Source: VRUB01 sp046758085 (lineage in GTDB: Bacteria > Pseudomonadota > Gammaproteobacteria > Acidiferrobacterales > SPGG2). From it: a stretch of 48,036 bases of DNA. The notes beneath the pieces are model-generated. The model ran no database searches. It saw only the letters and a program-made list of their open reading frames with translations, and was not told the DNA's origin. The stretch covers positions 1-48,036 of the forward strand of contig JBHHZP010000007.1 in NCBI GenBank assembly GCA_046758085.1. The letters run 5' to 3'. A program made the translations under genes and the position numbers. This document shows, in pieces, positions 1 to 8,377 of the stretch; position 1 is the stretch's first letter; each line of letters starts with the position of its first letter.

Positions 1-625
1 GGATATTGAACCCCTCGGCATAGGCGGCCATGAGACCGTACTCGATACCATTGTGCACCATTTTCACGAAGTGCCCCGCGCCATTCGGGCCGCAGTGCAG
101 ATAACCCTGCTCCGAGGGAGCGGGCTCGCCCTCGCGCCCGCTGGTGCGGGGAACATCGCCCATGCCGGGGGCGAGCGCTGCAAAGATGGGATCGAGATGG
201 GCCACGGTGTCTTTTTCGCCACCGATCATTAGACTGTAGCCACGCTCCAGCCCACACACCCCGCCGCTGGTGCCGACATCGACGTAGTGAATTCCGCTTC
301 CCTGAAGTTTTTTTGCGCGGGCAATATCGTCCTTATAATAGGAGTTGCCGCCGTCGATGATGATGTCGTGTGCTGACAAGCGCGCGTTCAGATCCTCGAC
401 AGAGCGGTCCACGACGGCCGCCGGCACCATCATCCACACCGGCCGCGGTTGGCTCAGCTTGGCGACGAAATCATCGATGTCCGACGCGCCCATCGCCCCT
501 TTGCCTTTAAGCTCGCGGACCGCATCGGGATTCATGTCGAACACCACGCATTCGTGACCGGCGCGCATCAACCGCCGTACCATATTCGCACCCATCCGGC
601 CCAAGCCGATCATGCCGAGCTGCAT
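1..625 (-). CDS. gnd: 6-phosphogluconate dehydrogenase, decarboxylating (3' end outside window)
   Basis: Oxidises 6-phosphogluconate to ribulose 5-phosphate with loss of CO2 in the cytosolic oxidative pentose phosphate pathway. The 208 visible residues begin with a Rossmann nucleotide-binding loop (GLGRMGANMVRRLMRAGH). They continue through DGGNSYYKDD, the family signature DVGTSGGVCGLERGY and the substrate/catalytic segment GHFVKMVHNGIEYGLM with its lysine. The spacing suggests the shorter YqeC-like form rather than the ~470-residue E. coli type, but the C-terminus is not visible. The ATG at 625 is preceded by a good GGAGGGG ribosome site. It diverges from the pgmB-GH65-phosphoketolase cassette, which could use its pentose phosphate product. 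Family assignment is firm; the subtype and cofactor preference are inference. Confidence 0.93.
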   Translation of the reverse strand, partial: MQLGMIGLGRMGANMVRRLMRAGHECVVFDMNPDAVRELKGKGAMGASDIDDFVAKLSQPRPVWMMVPAAVVDRSVEDLNARLSAHDIIIDGGNSYYKDDIARAKKLQGSGIHYVDVGTSGGVCGLERGYSLMIGGEKDTVAHLDPIFAALAPGMGDVPRTSGREGEPAPSEQGYLHCGPNGAGHFVKMVHNGIEYGLMAAYAEGFNI

Positions 626-1016
626 AACCCCTCCAGTCTTGACTGTCGATTTACTTACGCATCGGGTGCCGGGCGCTACGATGCCTGTGATGTATCGGTA
701 CGTGGCACAAGCCTCCAGCATAACCAGATGCTACCGTTTCAGGTTACACTGTAAAGCCAGACCTTCTCAACTGACAAAGGATAATGTGTTAGCGAGCGCC
801 CGTCTGTAGGCATAATGGCGCTGTCCGGCGATCAGCTGAGCGCAAGATTCTGGCGGAAGGCCGCCGCCGATGTTACAGCGTGTGGACGATAAAGGGCCGC
901 TGACATGTCACGTCGAGCCGCTGTTGCAAAATACGAGAGCAGCGGATAACGCCGCTTGATTGCCAGCGGGGACTGCATGGGCCACAGTGCGGCGAGTACG
1001 GGTTGAGGCTATCTTT
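626..1016. other. Divergent intergenic region between gnd and pgmB
   Basis: About 390 bases separate the start of gnd (minus strand) from pgmB (plus strand), so promoters for both transcription units should lie here. Short open frames run across it but have neither a convincing ribosome site nor a recognisable product. I saw no clear -35/-10 pair at standard spacing and no strong hairpin. Confidence 0.5.
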
Positions 1017-1031
1017 GTGAGCAGGGTACCT

Positions 1032-1781
1032 ATGGACGCGTTGAAAATCGAGATTACCAAAGATCGGTACGATGCCGTGCTGTTTGACCTCGACGGGGTG
1101 TTGACCGGGACGGCTAAAGTACACGCCGTTTGCTGGAAGCGCATGTTCGACGCGTTTTTGCAAGCGCGCGCCGCCCGCAACGGCGAGCCGTTCCGGCCTT
1201 TTGATATAGACAGCGATTATAAGCATTACGTCGACGGTAAGCCCCGTTACGAGGGTGTGAAAAGCTTTGTCGAGTCGCGCGGTATTAGCTTGCCCTACGG
1301 CGATCCCGATGATCCGCCGGGCAAGGATACGATCTGTGGGTTGGGAAATCGCAAGAATGCCATGCTCAACGAAGTGATCGAGTCGGAAGGTGTAGAAGTG
1401 TATGAGGGGGCGGTAGCCTGGGTGCATCAGCTGCATGACGCCGGAATCAAGACGGCGGTCGTCTCGTCGAGTAAGAACTGTGAAACCATTCTTCGGGCCG
1501 CAGGTATTGAAGACTTGTTCGAGCTGCGCATCGACGGGGTGGTGGCCGCGCAGCTGCAGATTGCAGGCAAACCCGCACCGGATACATTTCTCGAGGCGGC
1601 ACGGCGCCTGGGCGTGGAACCAGAGCGCGCAGTAGTTGTGGAAGACGCCATATCCGGCGTGCAGGCCGGTCACGGCGGTGGTTTCGGTTTGGTTATCGGC
1701 GTTGACCGCGAAGGCGATGCCGAAGCGCTGAGGAAAAACGGTGCCGATATCGTGGTGGCCGATCTTGCAGAGTTGCTTTGA
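1032..1781 (+). CDS. pgmB: Beta-phosphoglucomutase family HAD hydrolase
   Basis: Predicted to isomerise beta-glucose 1-phosphate to glucose 6-phosphate in the cytosol. The 249-residue product has the HAD motifs in order: FDLDGVLTGTAKVHAVCW (nucleophile and acid/base aspartates), VVSSSKN (motif II serine), the lysine in GKPAPDTF, and VVVEDAISGVQAG (motif IV acidic pair). The insert DSDYKHYVDGKPRYEGVKSF is typical of the beta-PGM cap. ATG 1032 starts just before the conserved sequence. An in-frame GTG at 1017 is also possible and has the better ribosome site (GAGG at 1005-1008). The GH65 phosphorylase follows 61 bases downstream, the usual partner because inverting GH65 phosphorylases release beta-glucose 1-phosphate. 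Confidence 0.9.
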   Translation: MDALKIEITKDRYDAVLFDLDGVLTGTAKVHAVCWKRMFDAFLQARAARNGEPFRPFDIDSDYKHYVDGKPRYEGVKSFVESRGISLPYGDPDDPPGKDTICGLGNRKNAMLNEVIESEGVEVYEGAVAWVHQLHDAGIKTAVVSSSKNCETILRAAGIEDLFELRIDGVVAAQLQIAGKPAPDTFLEAARRLGVEPERAVVVEDAISGVQAGHGGGFGLVIGVDREGDAEALRKNGADIVVADLAELL

Positions 1782-1842
1782 AGATTACACGCGACATGGG
1801 ATTGTGATTGTTGTTCGAACTTTCAAGTAAGGGTGAGTAGTC

Positions 1843-4200
1843 ATGCTCAGACATAAAACCGAGAAGCGGCCCGAGTATGTTTACGCGGTCGACGAATGGA
1901 AGATGATCGAGAAACAGTTCTACCCGCGGCTGCTCGCAGCGAGCGAGACCATCTTTGCCACGGCTAATGGCTATCTCGGAATGCGCGGCAACTTCGAGGA
2001 GGGATCGCCTGTTGCCCAGAGCGGGACGTATATCAATGGTTTCTATGAGTCGTGGCCGATCACATACGGAGAAGAAGCATATGGTTTCGCGAAGACTGGT
2101 CAGACCATGCTCAATGTTACGGACACCAAGATCATCAAGCTGTACGTGGATGATGAGCCGTTCCATCTTCCTACGGCGAATCTATTAAAGTTTGAACGGA
2201 TGCTTGACATGCGCGCGGGTACGCTCGATCGCGAAGTTCTGTGGGAGACACCAGCGGGCAAGCAAATTGCTATCAAGTCGCGTCGGTTGGTGTCATTGCA
2301 GCAGCGCCATCTGGCGGCAATTTCGTATGAAGTCACGGTTTTGAATGCAGAGGCGCCGGTTACGATCTCCTCGGAAATGGTTAATGACAATACGCGGCGC
2401 GGCAACGGTGGTGATCCCCGCCGGGCACGCGGTTTCGCGCACCGCGCACTTTTTCCGAGGGCGCACTACGCCAACAAAACTCGCGTGATCCTGAGTCACG
2501 TGACGCAAAACAGCAAGATGAGATTGGCGTGTGGTATCGAGCATACGCTCGATACCACCTGTCCCTACTCGTATAAGAGCGACTGCGGCGAGGACACTGG
2601 CAAGGTGATTTTTGCGGTCGAGGCAAAGCCGGGCCAGCCGATTCGGCTCGTCAAATACATGAGCTACCATACCTCGGATACGGCCTCGGCGGCCGAGCTG
2701 CGCGCGCTGGCCGAACAGGCGCTCGACCGAGCGGTCGAGCACGGCTTCGATGAACTACTGGTCGTACAGCGGGCATACCTGGATGATTTCTGGCACAGAA
2801 GCGCTGTCGAGTTTCGCGGCGATCCCGCGGTCGCGCAGGCAATTCACTTCAATCTGTTCCAGATCTGTCAGGCAACCGCCCGCGCCGAAGGGACCGGTAT
2901 ACCTGCAAAGGGGCTCACCGGGCACGGTTACGAGGGGCATTACTTCTGGGACACCGAGATCTATCTGTTCCCGTTCTTGATCTACACGTTGCCGCGCATC
3001 GCCAAGAACCTGCTGGGTTTTCGCTATAGCATGTTAAACACGGCACGACTGCGCGCCAGCGAGGTCAACCAGAAGGGGGCGTTGTTTCCGTGGCGAACCA
3101 TCAATGGCGAGGAGGCTTCAGCATATTACGCCGCGGGCACGGCACAGTATCACATCAACGCTGACATCGTGTATGCGTTGCGCAAGTATGTCGACGTGAC
3201 CGGTGACAAGAAGTTCCTGTACGAGCACGGCGCAGAGATGCTGGTGGAGACCGCGCGCTTGTGGTTTGATCTAGGTTTCTGCTCGGATCGCAAAGGAGGA
3301 AGATTCTGTATTCACGGTGTCACCGGCCCGGACGAGTACAACACCGTGGTAAACAATAACACCTACACGAATCTGATGGCGCGCGAGAATCTTTGGTATG
3401 CCGCTGAAACCATGAGGGCGTTGCAGACCGAGCATGCGGAGCACTTCAAGAAGCTGGTGGACCGCACGGGGCTCGAGATGTCCGAGGTCGAGCAGTGGCA
3501 ACAGGCCGCCGACAACATGTACATACCGTACGATGAAAAGTCCGGGATCCACTTGCAGGATGACAGCTTCCTGGACCGGGAGGTCTGGGACTTCGAGTGC
3601 ACGCCCGAGCACAAGTATCCGCTGCTATTGCATTACCACCCGCTCGTCATTTATCGGCACCAGGTAATAAAGCAAGCCGATGTGGTGCTGGCGATGGTTT
3701 TGCTTGGTAACAAGTTCTCCACCGAGCAGAAACGACGCAACTTCGATTACTACGATCCGCTTACGACCGGCGATTCCTCGCTGTCGGCGTGCATCCAGGC
3801 CATTGCCGCTGCCGAGCTCGGCTATTCACAGAAGGCACGGCAGTACGCGATCTATGCGGCGCTCATGGACCTCGCCGATTTCGGCAACAATGTGCAAGAC
3901 GGGTGTCACATCGCGTCGATGGGGGGAACCTGGATGGTGATCGTCTACGGCCTGGCGGGCATGCGGGATTACAATGGCGAGCTCAGTTTCCGGCCACGCT
4001 GGCGCGAGCGTGTGGGAGGCGTGCGCTTTCGTCTCACTGTGCGGGGACAGCTGCTGGAGCTCGATATCAACGCAGAGCAGCAAGCGGTAACGTACCTGCT
4101 GAAGGAGGGCTCCGAGCTGGCGATCAAGCACTACGATGATGAGATCAAGCTGATTACGGGTGCGCCTGTGTCGCGACGTTTGGAGCTGCTGGAAAACTGA
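1843..4200 (+). CDS. GH65 family disaccharide phosphorylase (maltose/trehalose/kojibiose-type)
   Basis: Inverting phosphorylase that splits an alpha-glucobiose with inorganic phosphate to beta-glucose 1-phosphate and a sugar. The 785-residue length is normal for the family. The N-terminal beta-sandwich domain contains ANGYLGMRGNFEEG near residue 41. The (alpha/alpha)6 catalytic barrel has HGYEGHYFWDTEIY (361-374) and the general acid Glu498 in HGVTGPDEYN. The phosphate-site segment HIASMGGTWM lies near the C-terminus. I cannot decide between maltose, trehalose, kojibiose or nigerose as substrate. The ATG at 1843 has an upstream AAGGGTGAG. The gene sits between pgmB and xfp (17 bases to xfp), which suggests one operon. 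No sugar importer is visible, so the substrate may be made internally; that is inference. Confidence 0.93.
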   Translation: MLRHKTEKRPEYVYAVDEWKMIEKQFYPRLLAASETIFATANGYLGMRGNFEEGSPVAQSGTYINGFYESWPITYGEEAYGFAKTGQTMLNVTDTKIIKLYVDDEPFHLPTANLLKFERMLDMRAGTLDREVLWETPAGKQIAIKSRRLVSLQQRHLAAISYEVTVLNAEAPVTISSEMVNDNTRRGNGGDPRRARGFAHRALFPRAHYANKTRVILSHVTQNSKMRLACGIEHTLDTTCPYSYKSDCGEDTGKVIFAVEAKPGQPIRLVKYMSYHTSDTASAAELRALAEQALDRAVEHGFDELLVVQRAYLDDFWHRSAVEFRGDPAVAQAIHFNLFQICQATARAEGTGIPAKGLTGHGYEGHYFWDTEIYLFPFLIYTLPRIAKNLLGFRYSMLNTARLRASEVNQKGALFPWRTINGEEASAYYAAGTAQYHINADIVYALRKYVDVTGDKKFLYEHGAEMLVETARLWFDLGFCSDRKGGRFCIHGVTGPDEYNTVVNNNTYTNLMARENLWYAAETMRALQTEHAEHFKKLVDRTGLEMSEVEQWQQAADNMYIPYDEKSGIHLQDDSFLDREVWDFECTPEHKYPLLLHYHPLVIYRHQVIKQADVVLAMVLLGNKFSTEQKRRNFDYYDPLTTGDSSLSACIQAIAAAELGYSQKARQYAIYAALMDLADFGNNVQDGCHIASMGGTWMVIVYGLAGMRDYNGELSFRPRWRERVGGVRFRLTVRGQLLELDINAEQQAVTYLLKEGSELAIKHYDDEIKLITGAPVSRRLELLEN

Positions 4201-4217
4201 AAACGAGAGACCAAGCC

Positions 4218-6581
4218 ATGCCGGACGTCCTCTCCGAGCAGAAGTTGCGAGCCATGGATGCCTACTGGCGCGCGGCCAACTATCTCTCCGTCGGGCAGAT
4301 CTATCTTTATGACAACCCCCTGTTGAAAGAGCCGCTCACGCTGGAGCACATCAAACCACGGCTGCTCGGTCACTGGGGCACCACGCCGGGCCTAAATTTT
4401 ATCTACGTCCATCTGAACCGCGTGATCAAGAGTTATGACCTCAACGTGATCTACATCACCGGTCCCGGCCATGGTGGCCCAGGCCTGGTGGCCAATACCT
4501 ATCTCGAGGGCACATACAGCGAGTTTTATCCGAACATTTCGCAAGATGCGGAGGGGATGAAGCAGCTGTTCAAGCAGTTTTCGTTCCCCGGAGGCATCCC
4601 CAGCCACGTTGCTCCGGAGACACCGGGCTCGATTCACGAAGGCGGCGAGCTGGGGTACGCGCTGTCACACGCCTACGGAGCCGTGTTCGATAATCCGGAC
4701 CTGGTTGCCTGCTGCGTCGTCGGTGACGGTGAGGCCGAGACCGGACCGCTAGCCACTGCCTGGCACTCGAATAAGTTTCTCAGCCCGGCGCGCGACGGTG
4801 CGGTACTCCCGATCTTGCACCTGAACGGCTACAAGATTGCCAATCCGACGGTGCTCGCACGTATCAGCAAGGAGGAGCTCGAGAGCCTGTTTGTCGGCTA
4901 TGGTTACAAACCATACTTCGTTGAAGGCTCCGAGCCCGAGACCATGCACGCGTTGATGGCCGAAACGCTCGATACGGTCATTGCCGATATTCAGACGATC
5001 CAAAGCGCTGCGCGTACAAGCCGAGTTACTCAGCGCCCGCGGTGGCCGATGATTATTCTACGCACGCCTAAGGGCTGGACCGGTCCGAAGGAGGTCGACG
5101 GCCAGAAGACGGAGGGCTACTGGCGCTCGCACCAGGTGCCCCTCGCCGAAATGGCCACCAAGCCGGAGCACGTCGAGCTGCTCGAGCAGTGGATGAAGGG
5201 TTACCGGCCGGAGGAGCTATTCGATGATTCAGGCACGCTGGTTTCCGAGCTCGCCGAGCTGGCGCCCAAAGGTGAACGGCGCATGGGCGCGAACCCGCAC
5301 GCCAACGGCGGTGTACTGCTAAAAGATCTCAAGTTGCCCGATTTCCGCAGCTACGCTATTGATGTCGCGAAACCCGGGCAGGATCTGGGCGAGGCCACGC
5401 GCGTCATGGGCCGGTTCCTGCGCGACGTGATGCGACTCAATGCGAATGAGCGCAACTTCCGCGTGATGGGGCCGGATGAGACCGCCTCTAACCGGCTGAG
5501 TGCATTATTTGATGTCACCGACCGCGCCTGGATCGCTGATAAGTTTGCATACGATGATCACTTAGCGCCCGATGGCCGGGTGATGGAAATACTGAGCGAG
5601 CACACCTGCCAGGGATGGTTGGAGGGCTACCTCCTTACCGGCCGTCATGGACTTTTTTCCTGCTACGAGGCATTCATTCACATCGTCGACTCCATGTTCA
5701 ATCAACATGCCAAGTGGTTGAAAGTGACATCCGAAGCGATCCCCTGGCGACGGCCGATCGCATCGTTGAACTACCTTCTGACATCGCACGTGTGGCGGCA
5801 GGACCACAACGGTTTCTCCCATCAGGACCCCGGTTTTATCGACCACGTCGTGAACAAAAAGGCCGATATCATTCGGGTGTATCTCGCTCCTGACGCGAAT
5901 ACGCTGCTGTGCATTACCGATCAATGCTTGCGTAGCCGTGACTTTGTCAACGTCATTGTTGCGGGGAAACAGCCGCAACCACAATGGCTCGATATGGATG
6001 CCGCCGTCAAGCACTGCACCGCCGGGATTGGAATATGGGAGTGGGCCAGCAACGACAAGGATGGGGAGCCCGATGTGGTGATGGCCTGCGCCGGAGATGT
6101 GCCCACGATCGAAACCCTAGCGGCGGTTGATCTGCTGCGCCGGCACGTACCTGAGCTGAAGATTCGTGTCGTCAACGTAGTGGATCTGATGACGTTGCAG
6201 CCCAAGGAGGAGCACCCGCATGGCTTATCGGATTGGGAGTTTGACGCCTTGTTCACGACGGACAAGCCCATGATTTTCGCCTATCACGGTTACCCGTGGC
6301 TGATCCATCGCTTGACCTATCGCCGCACAAACCACAAAAACCTGCACGTGCGCGGGTACAAGGAAGAGGGCACCACCACGACGCCTTTTGACATGTGCGT
6401 GCGCAACGATCTGGATCGTTTTCATCTGGTGGGCGACGTGATCGATCGAGTGCCGACGCTCGGCTATGCGGCGGCCTATGCCAAACAGGCGGTTCGCGAC
6501 AAGCTCATCGAGCACAGGCAGTACATCACGAGCTACGGTGAGGACATGCCGGAGATCCGCGACTGGAAGTGGCCGTATTAG
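4218..6581 (+). CDS. xfp: Xylulose 5-phosphate/fructose 6-phosphate phosphoketolase
   Basis: Thiamine-diphosphate enzyme that cleaves xylulose 5-phosphate (and often fructose 6-phosphate) with phosphate to acetyl phosphate plus glyceraldehyde 3-phosphate (or erythrose 4-phosphate). The 787-residue product is full length. It shows the N-terminal signature GHWGTTPG (51-58), GPGHGGPG (82-89), the ThDP/Mg motif GDGEAETGP (169-177), HLNGYKIANPTVL, and MGPDETASNRL in the central domain. The ATG at 4218 follows a GAGAG ribosome site and lies 17 bases after the GH65 stop. The nearby gnd supplies pentose phosphate, so the set resembles a phosphoketolase shunt. No acetate kinase or phosphotransacetylase is in the window, so the fate of acetyl phosphate is unknown. 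Confidence 0.96.
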   Translation: MPDVLSEQKLRAMDAYWRAANYLSVGQIYLYDNPLLKEPLTLEHIKPRLLGHWGTTPGLNFIYVHLNRVIKSYDLNVIYITGPGHGGPGLVANTYLEGTYSEFYPNISQDAEGMKQLFKQFSFPGGIPSHVAPETPGSIHEGGELGYALSHAYGAVFDNPDLVACCVVGDGEAETGPLATAWHSNKFLSPARDGAVLPILHLNGYKIANPTVLARISKEELESLFVGYGYKPYFVEGSEPETMHALMAETLDTVIADIQTIQSAARTSRVTQRPRWPMIILRTPKGWTGPKEVDGQKTEGYWRSHQVPLAEMATKPEHVELLEQWMKGYRPEELFDDSGTLVSELAELAPKGERRMGANPHANGGVLLKDLKLPDFRSYAIDVAKPGQDLGEATRVMGRFLRDVMRLNANERNFRVMGPDETASNRLSALFDVTDRAWIADKFAYDDHLAPDGRVMEILSEHTCQGWLEGYLLTGRHGLFSCYEAFIHIVDSMFNQHAKWLKVTSEAIPWRRPIASLNYLLTSHVWRQDHNGFSHQDPGFIDHVVNKKADIIRVYLAPDANTLLCITDQCLRSRDFVNVIVAGKQPQPQWLDMDAAVKHCTAGIGIWEWASNDKDGEPDVVMACAGDVPTIETLAAVDLLRRHVPELKIRVVNVVDLMTLQPKEEHPHGLSDWEFDALFTTDKPMIFAYHGYPWLIHRLTYRRTNHKNLHVRGYKEEGTTTTPFDMCVRNDLDRFHLVGDVIDRVPTLGYAAAYAKQAVRDKLIEHRQYITSYGEDMPEIRDWKWPY

Positions 6582-6591
6582 AAAAAAACCG

Positions 6592-6619
6592 GTGATTCGT
6601 GACTGGTGATTAGTATTTG
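6592..6619 (+). repeat. Short tandem heptamer GTGATTN, four copies
   Basis: GTGATT, GTGACT, GTGATT and GTATTT start at 6592, 6599, 6606 and 6613, exactly seven bases apart, a few bases after the xfp stop. The same heptamer occurs at 23105 and 46353, inside a larger dispersed repeat. Confidence 0.7.
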
Positions 6620-6755
6620 CTGGTTACTCGCCGCCGCGATCCGCCGACTCTCGAACGATAGCCGATGGTCGATGAGGCCGGTGATCCAATGAGCGGCGTT
6701 GCGCCTGCCGCCGAAAAACAGCACCGGGGGGACGCTCGACGACGTCGTTGCCGCA

Positions 6756-6780
6756 TCCCTTAATTAGAAGACATAAGGGA
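6756..6780 (+). promoter_or_regulatory. Hairpin overlapping the Kef-type antiporter ribosome site
   Basis: TCCCTTA (6756-6762) is a perfect 7-bp inverted repeat with TAAGGGA (6774-6780), with an 11-base loop. The right arm contains most of the Shine-Dalgarno sequence (AAGGGAGGT) of the antiporter gene starting at 6788. If the stem forms in mRNA it would hide the ribosome site. The stem is seen; the regulatory effect is inference. Confidence 0.4.
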
Positions 6781-6787
6781 GGTACTC

Positions 6788-8356
6788 ATGGAACCAATCT
6801 GGCTCGCGATTGCCTTCGTGCTCGGCCTGGGCGCGCGCCAGCTCGGCCTGCCGTCCTTGGTCGGTTTCCTGCTGGCCGGATTTGTGCTCAGTGCAGTTGG
6901 CGTCGAGAGCGGTGAGTTTATCCGGGAGATCGCCGATGCCGGTGTAACCCTGCTGCTTTTCACCATTGGCCTCAAGCTGCGGGTACAGACCTTATTAAGA
7001 CCGCACGTGTGGGCGGTCGCCACGGCGCACATGGCCGCCACGGTGGCGCTCTTTGCCGGGCTACTGTTTGCGCTGGCGGCCGCCGGTATCGCCCTCACCG
7101 GCAAGCTCGATCTGACGCTCGCGTTGTTGATCGGCTTTGCCCTGAGCTTCTCCAGCACGGTGTTTGCCGTCAAGCTGCTGGAGGAGAAGGGGGAGATGGC
7201 ATCGCTGCACGGTCGCATCGCAATCGGTATCCTGATCATGCAGGATCTGATTGCAGTCATTTTTCTCGCCGTTTCCGCCGGCAAGCTGCCCTCACCCTGG
7301 GCGCTCGCGCTGCTGGCGTTGATCCCGCTGCGTGGCGTGCTGACCGGGATCATGGCACGGTCCGGCCACGGTGAGCTGCTCATTCTTTATGGCTTGCTGC
7401 TGGCGCTGGGCGGGGCTGCGGTGTTCGAGTCCGTCGGGATCAAGGGTGACCTCGGTGCGCTGATCCTCGGCGTGCTGCTAGCGGGTCATCCGAAGGCGTC
7501 TCAGCTCGCGAAGACGCTTCTTGGCTTCAAGGACCTTTTCCTGATCGGCTTTTTCCTGAACATCGGTCTGTCCGGGGCGTTGAGCCTCCATGCGCTCGGC
7601 ATCGCCGCGCTGCTGGTACTACTGCTACCGCTCAAGGTGTTGCTCTATTTTTTTCTGCTCGCGCGCTCCAACGTGCGCGCACGGACCTCGCTGCTGGCAT
7701 CGCTCAGTTTGGCCAACTACAGCGAGTTCGGCTTGATTGTCGGGGCCATTGCCGTCGCCAACGGCTGGTTCACGAGCGATTGGCTGGTCATCATCGCGCT
7801 GGCACTGTCGATCAGCTTTATTCTGGCGTCGCCGCTCAACACTGCGGCGCACGCGATCTACGCGCACTACGCCGACCGGCTCAGGCGTTTCGAAACGCCT
7901 ACGCGGCTGCCCGAGGAGCAGCCGTTCGACACCGGCGACGCCGAGATCGTCATCTGCGGCATGGGCCGTGTGGGTAGCGGTGCCTATGACTGCGTGCGCA
8001 GGCTCTACGGTGACATCGTGACCGGCGTAGACACCGACCCTGACGTAGTACGGGAGCAAGCGCAGGCCGGGCGCAACGTCATCCAGGGCGACGCAACCGA
8101 CCCGGATTTGTGGGAGCGTGGTCAGCCCGGCGGCAAGATCCGGCTCGTCATGCTGGCGATCCCGAATCACAGCGAGAACCTGTATATCGCGAAAACGCTC
8201 GCGCGCTCCAGCTACCGTGGGCAATTGACGGCGACGGCCAAGCACGCCGATCAAGTCCGTGAGCTCGAGCAGGAGGGTGTGCACGCGGCGTTCGACATCT
8301 ACGCCGAGGCGGGCGCGGGTTTCGCCGAGGACGTGCGCGCGCGCCTGAAAATCTGA
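6788..8356 (+). CDS. Kef-type (CPA2) cation:proton antiporter with C-terminal Rossmann domain
   Basis: Inner-membrane monovalent cation/proton exchanger, probably for potassium. The 522-residue protein has about a dozen hydrophobic segments over residues 1-355, beginning directly with a membrane helix. The conserved helix region FSSTVFAVKLLEEKGE is followed by the KefB/KefC-like Gln-Asp pair at 152-153 (IMQDLIAV). From about residue 384 there is a TrkA-N type nucleotide-binding domain with CGMGRVGSGAY and an acidic residue at the end of the second strand (GVDTDPD). The start is fixed by a strong AAGGGAGGT. It faces nhaA tail to tail with 21 bases between the stops. Family is certain; whether it is K+- or Na+-selective and glutathione-gated cannot be told. 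Confidence 0.9.
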   Translation: MEPIWLAIAFVLGLGARQLGLPSLVGFLLAGFVLSAVGVESGEFIREIADAGVTLLLFTIGLKLRVQTLLRPHVWAVATAHMAATVALFAGLLFALAAAGIALTGKLDLTLALLIGFALSFSSTVFAVKLLEEKGEMASLHGRIAIGILIMQDLIAVIFLAVSAGKLPSPWALALLALIPLRGVLTGIMARSGHGELLILYGLLLALGGAAVFESVGIKGDLGALILGVLLAGHPKASQLAKTLLGFKDLFLIGFFLNIGLSGALSLHALGIAALLVLLLPLKVLLYFFLLARSNVRARTSLLASLSLANYSEFGLIVGAIAVANGWFTSDWLVIIALALSISFILASPLNTAAHAIYAHYADRLRRFETPTRLPEEQPFDTGDAEIVICGMGRVGSGAYDCVRRLYGDIVTGVDTDPDVVREQAQAGRNVIQGDATDPDLWERGQPGGKIRLVMLAIPNHSENLYIAKTLARSSYRGQLTATAKHADQVRELEQEGVHAAFDIYAEAGAGFAEDVRARLKI

Positions 8357-8377
8357 GCACTACGCGCCCCCGGTTGA

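Noticed and set aside
612..809. Small gene between gnd and pgmB
   Set aside because: Open frame only; the start overlaps the gnd start region, and there is no ribosome site or recognisable product.
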